NCBI GenBank assembly: GCA_964521255.1
Contig: CAZFRM010000014.1
Location: 85,772-149,771 of the forward strand
DNA length: 64,000 bases
DNA from: ZC4RG29 sp964521255
Lineage (GTDB): Bacteria; Bacteroidota; Bacteroidia; Cytophagales; Cyclobacteriaceae
Direction: 5' to 3'
Part shown: positions 1-7,668 of the stretch, in pieces
Numbering within the stretch: position 1 is the first letter of the stretch
Layout: every line of letters starts with the position of its first letter
The notes under the pieces: generated by a model
What the model was told of the DNA's origin: nothing
What the model saw: only the letters and a program-made list of their open reading frames with translations
Databases searched by the model: none
Made by a program: the position numbers and the translations under genes

Positions 1-364
1 ATTTTTTGGAAACTACGATGTAGTCGCTGAACGTTCCATTATCCGGAAAACCTAAAATTTTAAAAGCGTGTCCTTGTACAATTGAATTTGTGCCCCACTC
101 CATACTTGGATTTATAATCACCTCCATTCCAATCAGGAGTGGATCTGCGTCTTCACCCACCATCTCTACAACGCCGCTTCCATCTGATCCGAGAATAATT
201 CCTTCGGGAAATGATTGTGTTTGCTCGGTAATAGTCCAGTAATCACGATGGTTGAGCGCAGCATTGTGAAGACGAATGAGTACCTGATCTTTTACAGGCT
301 TTGGTTTTTTTACCGGCTGAACAACTAACGGTTCTTCCTTGCTCTTGAAAAATACTGCACGCAC
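1..364 (-). CDS. Zinc-type alcohol dehydrogenase / quinone oxidoreductase (MDR family), N-terminal part, cut by window edge
   Basis: The frame opens at a GTG codon (362-364) and runs off the left edge after 121 residues. The protein begins MRAVFFKSKEEPLVV and contains the GroES-like fold signatures ALNHRDYW and GSDGSGVVE, followed by GMEVIINPSMEWG, as in the N-terminal catalytic domain of medium-chain dehydrogenases/reductases. This family reduces or oxidises alcohols, enones or quinones with NAD(P)H. The nucleotide-binding half lies outside the window, so the substrate cannot be guessed. No ATG is available in frame close upstream, which is why GTG was chosen. It lies downstream of the branched-chain aminotransferase, separated by a palindromic repeat. 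Confidence 0.8.
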   Translation of the reverse strand, partial: MRAVFFKSKEEPLVVQPVKKPKPVKDQVLIRLHNAALNHRDYWTITEQTQSFPEGIILGSDGSGVVEMVGEDADPLLIGMEVIINPSMEWGTNSIVQGHAFKILGFPDNGTFSDYIVVSKK

Positions 365-396
365 TATGAAATGAGATTAATATTAGATATGTAATT

Positions 397-483
397 CTTC
401 GTGTTCCATTGTGATTCTCCGGGTTCTTTGTGTAACAGCTTGTATTGCACAAAGGACACCAAGAATCCCAGAGGAGCACAAAG
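397..483. repeat. Imperfect inverted repeat of the CTTTGTG type between two gene ends
   Basis: The arms at 397-433 and about 447-483 pair imperfectly: CTTCGTGTTCC against the complement of GGAGCACAAAG, and TTCTTTGTGT against GCACAAAGGA. The element starts 32 bp from one gene's start codon and ends 4 bp past the stop of the aminotransferase. It resembles intergenic palindromes elsewhere in this window in position and architecture, and could act as a terminator hairpin. Confidence 0.6.
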
Positions 484-487
484 TTAT

Positions 488-1564
488 TTAGCTAAGCGGA
501 ATAATGTAGTTCCATCCAAAGGTATCGGCTTCAATACCCATTCTAATGTTGTTTAACTTCTGCTTCGCCCTTAATTGGAAACTATTTTCACTTACAGATG
601 GTAAGTTGTAATCTTTTCCTTTGATGGTGATCGTTGCAATAGGCGATACAACGGCAGCGGTACCTGTTCCGAAGGCTTCCGTAAGCTTACCATTTTCCAG
701 GCCCTTTATGATTTCTTCTACACTCACTTTTCTTTCCTCAACTGTCATACCTAATGAAGGCGCAAGTTTTAAAATTGTATCTCTTGTTACACCTTCCAGA
801 ATGGCGGAGCTTAAGTTCGGTGTTACCAATTTTCCATCCAGTACAAACATAACGTTCATCACACCGGCTTCATCAATGTATTTGTGTTCTTTTGCATCCG
901 TCCATAATACCTGGTCGAATCCTTGTTGGCGAGCAAGATTAGTAGGATAGAAAGAACCACCATAGTTGCCGGCGCATTTGGCAAAGCCCGTACCTCCTTC
1001 GGCTGCGCGTACATACGTGTCTTCAACTTTTAAGCGTAAAGGTTTGCTGAAGTATGGTCCTACCGGACTAGTCATTAAAACATAGAGGTATTGGTCCGAT
1101 ATCTTCACGCCAAAACGAGATTCAGTAGCAAAAACCAATGGACGAATGTATAATGATGATCCTTCAGTAGTTGGAATCCAATCCTGATCAAACTCAATCA
1201 GGTGATGAAGACTTTGAACAAACATATCTTCACTAATGGTTGGCATGCACATTCTTTCAAGCGATTTATTTAATCGTGAACTGTGTTTCTGTGGCCGGAA
1301 AATACAGATGTCGCCATCCTTGTTTTTGAAAGCTTTCAAACCTTCAAAAACGGATTGTCCGTAGTGCAGCGCGAGAATAGCTGGTGTCAATCGCATTTCT
1401 CCATAAGGAACAATCTTCATTTCCTGCCATTGCCCTCCGTCATAGGCTACCACGAGCATATGATCGGAAATGTACTTTCCGAATTCCAGGTTGTTGAAAT
1501 CAGTTTCATTAAGCCTTGATTGTTTCGTTCGTTCAACAGCGATAGAAGATGTCATGTCTGCCAT
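488..1564 (-). CDS. ilvE: Branched-chain amino acid aminotransferase
   Basis: A class IV PLP aminotransferase of 358 residues that interconverts Leu, Ile and Val with their 2-oxo acids using 2-oxoglutarate/glutamate in the cytoplasm. The PLP lysine is Lys196 in GFAKCAGNYGGS. Other fold IV signatures are FEGLKAFK, YIRPLVFA, YIDEAGVMNVMF and the C-terminal phosphate-binding segment TEAFGTGTAAVV. I chose the ATG at 1562-1564 (MADMTSS). A longer frame reaches 1636, but its extra 24 codons read through the arm of a palindromic repeat and have no counterpart in the family. The length fits the family. The upstream neighbour is a PLP decarboxylase on the same strand, about 65 bp away across the palindrome. 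Confidence 0.93.
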   Translation of the reverse strand: MADMTSSIAVERTKQSRLNETDFNNLEFGKYISDHMLVVAYDGGQWQEMKIVPYGEMRLTPAILALHYGQSVFEGLKAFKNKDGDICIFRPQKHSSRLNKSLERMCMPTISEDMFVQSLHHLIEFDQDWIPTTEGSSLYIRPLVFATESRFGVKISDQYLYVLMTSPVGPYFSKPLRLKVEDTYVRAAEGGTGFAKCAGNYGGSFYPTNLARQQGFDQVLWTDAKEHKYIDEAGVMNVMFVLDGKLVTPNLSSAILEGVTRDTILKLAPSLGMTVEERKVSVEEIIKGLENGKLTEAFGTGTAAVVSPIATITIKGKDYNLPSVSENSFQLRAKQKLNNIRMGIEADTFGWNYIIPLS

Positions 1565-1603
1565 AGTATTAAAATTTAAATTGGATTGTAAAGATATTTT
1601 TTT

Positions 1604-1673
1604 ACCCCTAAATCCCCTAAAGGGGACTTTAAACATTCACTGCATTCAAGTCCCCTTTAGGGGATTTAGGGGT
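1604..1673. repeat. Perfect 26-bp inverted repeat, CCCCTAAAGGGG family
   Basis: The left arm 1604-1629 begins ACCCCTAAATCCCC and is exactly complementary to the right arm 1648-1673, which ends GGGGATTTAGGGGT. The loop is 18 bp. Each arm itself holds a smaller palindrome, CCCCTTTAGGGG. The same 26-mer arm recurs at 45580-45605, 45993-46018 and 47396-47421. The decarboxylase frame ends inside this element (stop at 1629), so its last ~15 residues are repeat-encoded. Confidence 0.9.
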
Positions 1674-3077
1674 AGGGGTAGGAGTAGAGGTCATTCTACT
1701 CAAAACTTCAAAAGCAATTTCTATATCCTTTTGCTGTGTTTGCCAATTGGAAACAGCGGCTCGGATGGCTGGTACTCCTTTATATATAGTAGGAGTAAAG
1801 AAGGCTCTTCCATCATCCCGTATCTCATCAAGAAAATTTTGCACCGATTCCATTGTCAAATTCTGTTGATTTAATGTGAAGCAAACAACATTCATTTTAA
1901 CAGGCGCCAACAGCCTGAAGTTTTCAGCGTTTTCAATCCATTCCCCAAGTTGAAATGCCAGAGCGCAATTTCGTTCTACGATTTCGCGATAGCCGTTTCG
2001 TCCATAGGCTACCAAAGTAAACCACGCCGGTAGAGCCCGGAATCTTCGGGAATTTTCAGGCGTGTAATGAAGTATGTCTTTACTCACGTTATCACCACCC
2101 AGGTATGCAGCCTGGTTTTGAAATACTTTTTTCTGAAGATCCTTGTGACGTGTGAACTGCATTCCTGAATCGTAAGGAACATTGAGCCATTTGTGTGCAT
2201 CAACCGTTATGCTATCTGCATTATTAATGCCATTGAGGTAATGAGAATATTTTTCTGAACACGCGGCAAATCCTCCGAAAGCTCCATCAACGTGCATCCA
2301 GAAATTGTATTTGCTTTTTAGTTCACCAATCGCTTCAAGATCATCAAAGTCAACGGTGTCAACTGTTCCGGCGTTAGCCACTACAATTACAGGTTCATTT
2401 ATTTTTTGTAAGTGATGTTCAAGATCATTCACATCAACAGCTTCACGATCGGGAAGTGTTTTTATTTTGACAACTGACTTTTTCCCAATACCCAACATTG
2501 ACAGCGCTTTGTAAATGCTGATGTGTGGAGATGCGCTAAGTATTTTAATTGGTGTTGTTTCTGCAAGGCCTTCCCAACTGAAATCAATTCCTCTCTGCTC
2601 TCCAATCCATTGACGGGCTACGGCAAGATTGGTAAAGTTTGACATGGTAGCACCGGTTACAAAGGTTCCGAAAAATTCGTCACTCAATCCAAACAGTTGC
2701 TTAAGATAATGAATGGCTTGATGTTCTATCTGCGGCGCGATGGAATTGTTGCTTCCAAATGGATTTTGATCGTATGTGCTAACCAGCCAGTCACCGGCAA
2801 GAGCGGCGGGTGTTGCTCCACCAACCACGAAGCCGAAGTATCGTGGCCCTGCACTGTTTGTTATTTTATCAGCAAAATTCTTTTCGAAAAATGTCAATGC
2901 AGCTTCCGCACCTATTCCATCTTCCGGGAGGTTTTCAAAATTAATATCAGGGATATGAATTCCAGGAGGCAGTGCATCCTGTTTCTCAAAATACCGTTCA
3001 GCTATCTTCTTCGTTTTATCAAGTAGCTGACTAATATTTTTTTGATCACTGAATAATTTATTTGAATGTGTGCTCAT
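1629..3077 (-). CDS. Group II PLP-dependent amino acid decarboxylase (aromatic-amino-acid / glutamate decarboxylase family)
   Basis: A 482-residue fold type I enzyme. The PLP lysine is Lys296 in TVDAHKWLNVPYDSG, preceded by the PLP-stacking aspartate motif HVDGAFGG (262-269). The substrate-side motif GTFVTGATMSNF lies around 137-148. These mark the family of aromatic L-amino-acid, histidine and glutamate decarboxylases, and the exact substrate cannot be read from sequence. The start MSTHSNKLF is the first ATG after a non-coding gap. The C-terminus (STPTPTPKSPKGDLNAVNV) is translated from a palindromic repeat and is probably not functional. The next gene downstream is branched-chain aminotransferase. 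Confidence 0.88.
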   Translation of the reverse strand: MSTHSNKLFSDQKNISQLLDKTKKIAERYFEKQDALPPGIHIPDINFENLPEDGIGAEAALTFFEKNFADKITNSAGPRYFGFVVGGATPAALAGDWLVSTYDQNPFGSNNSIAPQIEHQAIHYLKQLFGLSDEFFGTFVTGATMSNFTNLAVARQWIGEQRGIDFSWEGLAETTPIKILSASPHISIYKALSMLGIGKKSVVKIKTLPDREAVDVNDLEHHLQKINEPVIVVANAGTVDTVDFDDLEAIGELKSKYNFWMHVDGAFGGFAACSEKYSHYLNGINNADSITVDAHKWLNVPYDSGMQFTRHKDLQKKVFQNQAAYLGGDNVSKDILHYTPENSRRFRALPAWFTLVAYGRNGYREIVERNCALAFQLGEWIENAENFRLLAPVKMNVVCFTLNQQNLTMESVQNFLDEIRDDGRAFFTPTIYKGVPAIRAAVSNWQTQQKDIEIAFEVLSRMTSTPTPTPKSPKGDLNAVNV

Positions 3078-3138
3078 GCCTTGAAGATTATAGTTTGTCT
3101 AAAAGTTTTCGGTGATAATTCACCTGACGCTCTTCATA

Positions 3139-3603
3139 TCACAACACTAACTCCATTTTTATATCACTTCGTTTGTACGGTCCATCAACTGGAATTTCCC
3201 TAAATCCAATTTTTCTATACAGGGATATGGCCGGGGCTAACAATGTATTCGAATAAAGAATGATCTTTTGTCCTCCCAACTCTTTTGTTTTTTGAATAGC
3301 CGCCTCCGATAAAGCTTGCCCAATTCCTTTTCCCTGAAACTTTACATCAACTGCCATCTTCGTGAATTCATATACACCGGGTTCAACATATTTCAACGCT
3401 ACAGTACCGGCAACATCTTTTTTCCAGTAAGCCATAAGAATCGCTCCGCCTGGTTTGATAATGTATTCGTCAGGATGTTCCAGCACTAAAACATCCACAG
3501 GCTCCATCCGGAAATATTTTTCGATCCACGTCCTGTTCAGATTTTCAAAATGAATTTGGTGTGTGGGCTTATAGTCTTCAATGCAAAGTTCTGCTATTAC
3601 CAT
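3139..3603 (-). CDS. GNAT-family N-acetyltransferase
   Basis: A 154-residue acetyl-CoA-dependent acyltransferase. The acetyl-CoA pyrophosphate-binding motif A is visible as VDVKFQGKGIGQAL (R/Q-x-x-G-x-G/A pattern), followed by the ALSEAAIQKTKELGGQKIILYSN helix-strand and LYRKIGFREIP, typical of motif B. The acceptor is unknown. I chose the ATG at 3601-3603 (MVIAEL). An alternative ATG at 3639 adds 12 residues and overlaps the upstream transporter by 25 bp. Translational coupling to that transporter is likely with either start. Confidence 0.82.
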   Translation of the reverse strand: MVIAELCIEDYKPTHQIHFENLNRTWIEKYFRMEPVDVLVLEHPDEYIIKPGGAILMAYWKKDVAGTVALKYVEPGVYEFTKMAVDVKFQGKGIGQALSEAAIQKTKELGGQKIILYSNTLLAPAISLYRKIGFREIPVDGPYKRSDIKMELVL

Positions 3604-3614
3604 ATTCAGTTTGT

Positions 3615-4532
3615 TTACCGGGAGAATTGTGCCTTCCAAACATCTCTTAACTGGTAGCCACGGTTCACAATGTAAATGCCGGCTATCGTAAGTATGATAG
3701 CAATGCCCATTGTTGCGTTAAGTTTTTCGTCCAGCACCAGCCACCCCAGGATGACGGCAACGACCGGGTTGATGTAGGCGTAAAGTGAAACGATGGTCAT
3801 CGGTAGTTTGCGTAAGGCATAGGAGTAGCAACTGTAGGCAATGACGGATCCGAACACGATAAGATAAAGCAAGGCATACATTGCTTCTCCGGACCAATGA
3901 ACGGAAGACAGGTCGTCAAAAGTGAGGCTTAAGGGTATGCACCAGAGTCCACCAAAGAACATTTGCAATCCTGCATTGAGAAACAGATTGGTTTGCCGGT
4001 TATGCTTTTTGACCCAGACGCTTCCGCCAGCCCAGGCAATCACAGCAAGAAAGATGAGAATGATACCCAGCAAGTAGCCAGTCTGTGTAAACTGGTTAAG
4101 GTCTTCGCCGAAGATCATTGCGATACCGATGAACCCCAGCACAGTTCCGACACCGATAGGGATATTGGGCCGTTCTTCACGATTCGCCATCAGGTTGATG
4201 AGGATCACCGTTACGGGCACCAGCGAACAGATCACGGCGGCAATTCCACTGGGGATATGCATCTCCGCCCAGGCAACAAGGCCGTTGCCCAACGTAATTA
4301 AAAAGAAACCGGCAACTGCCTGATGATATAAATATTTCCATCCCGGCAATTTGATTTTAGCGAAAATCATCATGCCGCCAGCAAGAAGTAATCCGGCAAT
4401 TACCTGACGAATGGCCACAAAAAGAAAAGGTGGAAATTGCGTCACAGCCACCCGGAGCACCAGGTAGGTCGTACCCCAAATGAAACAGATGGCAGTAAGA
4501 GCCAGGTAGGCAAGTAGATCTTTTCTCATCAC
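3615..4532 (-). CDS. EamA/DMT-superfamily inner-membrane transporter
   Basis: A 305-residue protein with about ten hydrophobic segments arranged as two EamA repeats of five helices. The first repeat opens YLALTAICFIWGTTYLVLRVAV, a typical drug/metabolite transporter start, and the second begins near LLGIILIFLAVIAWAGGSVWVKK. Members export amino acids, metabolites or drugs, and substrate prediction from sequence is unreliable. It is the upstream partner of the GNAT acetyltransferase, and such pairs often modify and export the same small molecule (inference). Confidence 0.88.
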   Translation of the reverse strand: MMRKDLLAYLALTAICFIWGTTYLVLRVAVTQFPPFLFVAIRQVIAGLLLAGGMMIFAKIKLPGWKYLYHQAVAGFFLITLGNGLVAWAEMHIPSGIAAVICSLVPVTVILINLMANREERPNIPIGVGTVLGFIGIAMIFGEDLNQFTQTGYLLGIILIFLAVIAWAGGSVWVKKHNRQTNLFLNAGLQMFFGGLWCIPLSLTFDDLSSVHWSGEAMYALLYLIVFGSVIAYSCYSYALRKLPMTIVSLYAYINPVVAVILGWLVLDEKLNATMGIAIILTIAGIYIVNRGYQLRDVWKAQFSR

Positions 4533-4647
4533 TTAAATCTAAATCAAAACTCCCTATTAATACGCAAACATAACAGTTTCAGTTTCGTAAGTTTTAACCA
4601 GATCAGTTTGAACTAAAAAGCTGTTTAGAAATAGAAAATGATTATTA

Positions 4648-4732
4648 GGGCATCTCTAAAAACTTCCGCTGTCCTTCTCTTTCGGAGAAGGGAAGGGATG
4701 AGGCCAATAAAAAATAGTTTTTAGAGATGCCC
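4648..4732. mobile_element. 85-bp MITE-like element with 4-bp target duplication
   Basis: Terminal inverted repeats GGGCATCTCTAAAAAC (4648-4663) and GTTTTTAGAGATGCCC (4717-4732) are perfect complements. ATTA directly precedes (4644-4647) and directly follows (4733-4736), as expected for a target-site duplication. The interior has a second hairpin, CCTTCTC-TTTCG-GAGAAGG. There is no coding capacity, so mobilisation would need a transposase in trans. The element sits in the gap between the EamA gene and the Kdo8N operon. Confidence 0.7.
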
Positions 4733-4792
4733 ATTAATAAATGCAATCGTTAGAGACTACCTGGAAAGTTTTTGTTTTGAACCTCGCATGGT

Positions 4793-5500
4793 TCATTGCT
4801 CTTCTACTTTCTCAATTATATTTTCTTTCCAGGTGAAAAATCCTGTAGGAATTTGTTGGCGCTCATTATAGTAGGCCTCGTAATCTGATGAATAACGGAG
4901 GCGATGTTGTATAGTCTGGTCAAAATTTCCCTGTAAACCGATTAGCAATTCACAAGCTTCGCGAACAGCAAAACTTCCACCGGGCTGTGCTGTGGTGTAA
5001 TCAGCAAGCTCGTTTTTGATTACATAATTCTTAAAGAGTGGATTGGCTTTTTGATCGATCATTATTCGTATGCCGCAGGCTTCAGCGAGGGAAAGATCCA
5101 GCACATCATCAAAAACAAAAGCGACCTCGTTTGGTTTTAATTCATGCTCCTGGATGAAGTGATCAAAAGCCTGACGTTTATTTTTAACTCTGAAATATAC
5201 AGCATGAACATGTTCACGTTTCCCATACTGAAAGGAAAGAATATTTTTTTCTCCCGACATAACGGATACGATAGGCATTTTCTTCCTGGCGATGTAATGC
5301 GAAAACCTAAGGAGGTTGGTACCCATAGCATCTACCTCACTGAACGAGCTGCTGCCATGCTCATTTTTGATACCATCATTAAACACGCCATCCCAATCGA
5401 AAATGTATGCTTTAATGCGATTAAGCTTTTGCTGTAGCCCGCCCACAGGTATGCAGAATGTGCCGCCTTGTTGAGTGAAAATCTTTTCGAGGTGAGTCAT
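4793..5500 (-). CDS. kdsC: HAD phosphatase, KdsC-like (3-deoxy-D-manno-octulosonate 8-phosphate phosphatase)
   Basis: A 235-residue HAD-superfamily hydrolase of the C0 (capless, KdsC/CMP-sialate-linked) type. The catalytic motif I is AYIFDWDGVFNDG, with nucleophile Asp35 and acid/base Asp37. Motif III is VAFVFDDVLDLSLAEACG, matching the GDDxxD acidic pair. KdsC removes phosphate from Kdo-8-P to give Kdo. It is the last gene of the minus-strand operon, downstream of kdsA and the transaldolase-CBS gene, which supports this role. It is longer than E. coli KdsC (about 188 residues), with an extra N-terminal ~28 residues and a C-terminal tail, and DGVFND replaces the usual DGVLTD. A sugar-phosphatase role on a related ulosonate is possible. 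Confidence 0.75.
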   Translation of the reverse strand: MTHLEKIFTQQGGTFCIPVGGLQQKLNRIKAYIFDWDGVFNDGIKNEHGSSSFSEVDAMGTNLLRFSHYIARKKMPIVSVMSGEKNILSFQYGKREHVHAVYFRVKNKRQAFDHFIQEHELKPNEVAFVFDDVLDLSLAEACGIRIMIDQKANPLFKNYVIKNELADYTTAQPGGSFAVREACELLIGLQGNFDQTIQHRLRYSSDYEAYYNERQQIPTGFFTWKENIIEKVEEQ

Positions 5501-5505
5501 TGAGA

Positions 5506-5572
5506 AGTTATCAGTTATCCGTTACAAGTATAAAAGTAAACACTAATAACGGATAACGATTAACTGATAACT
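5506..5572. repeat. Inverted repeat between the transaldolase-CBS and phosphatase genes
   Basis: The left arm AGTTATCAGTTATCCGTTA (5506-5524) pairs with the right-arm pieces TAACGGATAAC (5547-5557) and AACTGATAACT (5562-5572), with a 4-base bulge. The right arm touches the TAG stop of the transaldolase-CBS gene. A related AT-rich ATCAGTTA motif recurs at 6600-6650 on the other side of the same gene. Confidence 0.7.
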
Positions 5573-6593
5573 AATTACTGCTGTTCGCTTTCAGATCCTG
5601 AATGTCAAGCATACCAACTGGTTTACCGTATTCAGTAACAAGAATAGTATCAACATTTGTTTTCTTGAAAAGTGCTGATGCATCATTCAACAGTGAATTG
5701 GCATCTACGGCGATGGGTGATCCATAGGTAAAGTCGCCCATATTTTTCTTCAGTACATCACGACCATCGGCTTGAATTTTTCTTCTCAGGTCGCCATCGG
5801 TGAAGACACCTACAAGACTTCCATCTTTATTCACCACCGTAACGGCGCCAAAACCATATTCAGTCATTTTAACAATAGCATCCATTACTGCGGTATCTGC
5901 AGTAACGGTAGGGTTAACGCCATTAATGGCATCTTTTACTTTTACCGTCATTAAGCGAGTGTGTTCAATGAATTGATCGGTACCCAAGGTTGTAAAGCTG
6001 TTCTCTGTTAATGACTTCATGATCTTCCAGGGAACAGTGATGGTGTGCACTCCTATGTTCAGCGCGTTGCGTACATGCTCAGCATTGCGTACAGAGGAGA
6101 ACATTATTTTAGTATCATAACCATAATGATCGGCAGCAAACACGCACTGCTCAACTAATGAAAGGGCATCATGACCCTGATCTTGCAAGCGACCAACTAG
6201 AGGACAAGCATAAGTTGCTCCTGCCTGCATAGCCATATAAGCCTGTTGGAGTGTGTAAATTAAATGGACATTCACAAGCAAACCTTCCTTGCGAAGCATG
6301 TGACAAGCGCGAACACCTTCCAGCGAAACTGGAATTTTAAATACTGTTTTTTTAGGATCAAGACCCAGGTCCAGTTGACGGCGTGCTTCTTTCAAAACAT
6401 CTTCTGCTGTATCGCCCAACGCCTCAATCTGAAGAACAGGCACCATCTTGGATAATTTGACAATTAACCCATCCACATCGCTTACACCACCACGGTGCAT
6501 AAAGGTGGGGGTAGTGGTAAGGCCGGTTAGAAAACCAAGCTTGGCTGCCTCTTCTATTTCTTTGAGGTCGGCTGAATCAAGATATAATTCCAT
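5571..6593 (-). CDS. Transaldolase/fructose-6-phosphate aldolase-like domain fused to KdsD-type CBS pair
   Basis: A 340-residue two-part protein. Residues 1-215 are a class I TIM-barrel aldolase of the small transaldolase/FSA type. It starts MELYLDSADL and carries the Schiff-base lysine Lys86 in TVFKIPVSLEG. Residues 225-340 hold two CBS domains with the signature VGVFTDGDLRRK, characteristic of the CBS tail of arabinose-5-phosphate isomerases (KdsD/KpsF/GutQ). No SIS domain is present. The gene sits between kdsA and the kdsC-like gene, where kdsD is commonly found. I infer that it supplies arabinose 5-phosphate, or regulates its supply; FSA enzymes can join glycolaldehyde to glyceraldehyde 3-phosphate to give that product. 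Compared with E. coli FSA, Asn28 is Thr28 and Tyr131 is Leu132, so the chemistry may differ. Domain calls are firm; the role is inferred. Confidence 0.82.
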   Translation of the reverse strand: MELYLDSADLKEIEEAAKLGFLTGLTTTPTFMHRGGVSDVDGLIVKLSKMVPVLQIEALGDTAEDVLKEARRQLDLGLDPKKTVFKIPVSLEGVRACHMLRKEGLLVNVHLIYTLQQAYMAMQAGATYACPLVGRLQDQGHDALSLVEQCVFAADHYGYDTKIMFSSVRNAEHVRNALNIGVHTITVPWKIMKSLTENSFTTLGTDQFIEHTRLMTVKVKDAINGVNPTVTADTAVMDAIVKMTEYGFGAVTVVNKDGSLVGVFTDGDLRRKIQADGRDVLKKNMGDFTYGSPIAVDANSLLNDASALFKKTNVDTILVTEYGKPVGMLDIQDLKANSSN

Positions 6594-6709
6594 GTGTCAG
6601 TTATTGGTTATCAGTTAATAGTTGTCCGTTAAAAGTTTTCAGTTAATCGTTGTGTATTAGTTAACATTTAAAAGTATGAATAGTTTGGTCGTTGCCCACG
6701 ATTAAACCA

Positions 6710-7561
6710 TCACGCCGGTACAACCTGGCGATCCCGGTACTTCACTTCAATCTGGTGAAGTTCCAGTAATGGTTTCAGGAATTCTTCGAGATCGTAAACA
6801 CACAGCTGACTTGCGGCGTCACACAAAGCCTTATCGGGTTCCGGGTGAGTTTCTACGAATAATCCATCCACGCCTGAAGCAATACCAGCCCTTGATAGTA
6901 CGGGAAGAAACTCCCTTGCTCCACCTTTCGCATCGGCGCTTGGTATTCCATATTTACGGATAGAGTGCGTAACATCAAATACAACAGGATAACCAAGTTT
7001 GCCCATATGATAGAAGCTGCGCGGATCTACGATCAGGTCGTTATAACCAAAGGTATAACCACGTTCGGTAAGAATGATTTGATCGTTACCTGCTTCAACA
7101 CATTTTGTTACCGGGTGTTTCATATTGTCCGGTGCAAGGAACTGGCCGTGCTTGATGTTAACAACCTTTCCTGTTTTTGCAGAGGCTACCATCAAATCGG
7201 TTTGCATGCATAGATATGCTGGAATCTGAATTACATCCAGTACTTCGCCAGCAGCCGTTGCCTGATCCGGATAATGTACATCCGTAAGCACAGGAAATCC
7301 GAATTGCTCACGAATCTTTGCCAATATTTTAACACCTTTATCAAGACCCGGTCCTTTATAATATTTCAGGCTGCTGCGATTGTCTTTTTGAAAAGATGAC
7401 TTGTAAATGATATTGATTTTAAGGCGCTGAGAAACTTCTTTCAGTTTTTCCGCGGTCTTCATCATGATGCTTTCTTCTTCAATTACACAAGGGCCCGAGA
7501 TGAGGAATAACTCATCTGCTCCACAAGGTATGTTTCCAACATTTACGATTTTCTTGCTCAT
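6710..7561 (-). CDS. kdsA: 3-deoxy-8-phosphooctulonate synthase (Kdo-8-phosphate synthase)
   Basis: A 283-residue TIM-barrel enzyme that condenses phosphoenolpyruvate with D-arabinose 5-phosphate to Kdo-8-phosphate in the cytoplasm. Seen: ISGPCVIEEESI, YKSSFQKDNRSS (the KxNRSS substrate motif), PVLTDVHYPDQA, IQIPAYLCMQTDL, NIKHGQFLAP and GIASGVDGLFVETHPEPDKALCD. The length matches E. coli KdsA (284). Cys25 in GPCVIE marks the metal-dependent class; E. coli KdsA, which is metal-independent, has Asn at this place. It follows kdnB in the operon after a gap of about 100 bp filled by a palindromic repeat. Confidence 0.96.
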   Translation of the reverse strand: MSKKIVNVGNIPCGADELFLISGPCVIEEESIMMKTAEKLKEVSQRLKINIIYKSSFQKDNRSSLKYYKGPGLDKGVKILAKIREQFGFPVLTDVHYPDQATAAGEVLDVIQIPAYLCMQTDLMVASAKTGKVVNIKHGQFLAPDNMKHPVTKCVEAGNDQIILTERGYTFGYNDLIVDPRSFYHMGKLGYPVVFDVTHSIRKYGIPSADAKGGAREFLPVLSRAGIASGVDGLFVETHPEPDKALCDAASQLCVYDLEEFLKPLLELHQIEVKYRDRQVVPA

Positions 7562-7576
7562 TGTCTTTTGGTTTTA

Positions 7577-7668
7577 TTGTTACCCCTAAATCCCCACCAA
7601 CTGGCGGGGACTTTGGTTTACTTGATTGAATATTACTTCCCCCCCTTTAGGGGGCCGGGGGGTTACAG
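7577..7668. repeat. Diverged copy of the CCCCTAAA/TTTAGGGG inverted repeat
   Basis: The left arm is TTACCCCTAAATCCCC (about 7577-7594) and continues GGCGGGGACTT. The right arm is CCCCCCCTTTAGGGGG followed by GGGGGGTTAC (about 7640-7668). Same layout as the perfect copies at 1604-1673 and 45521-45605, but the arms have drifted. The right arm overlaps the kdnB stop codon (7663) by a few bases. Confidence 0.6.

Noticed and set aside
1565..1636. N-terminal extension of the branched-chain aminotransferase (MFKVPFRGFRGKK...)
   Set aside because: The 24 extra residues are the translation of a palindromic repeat arm; the internal ATG at 1564 fits the family start.
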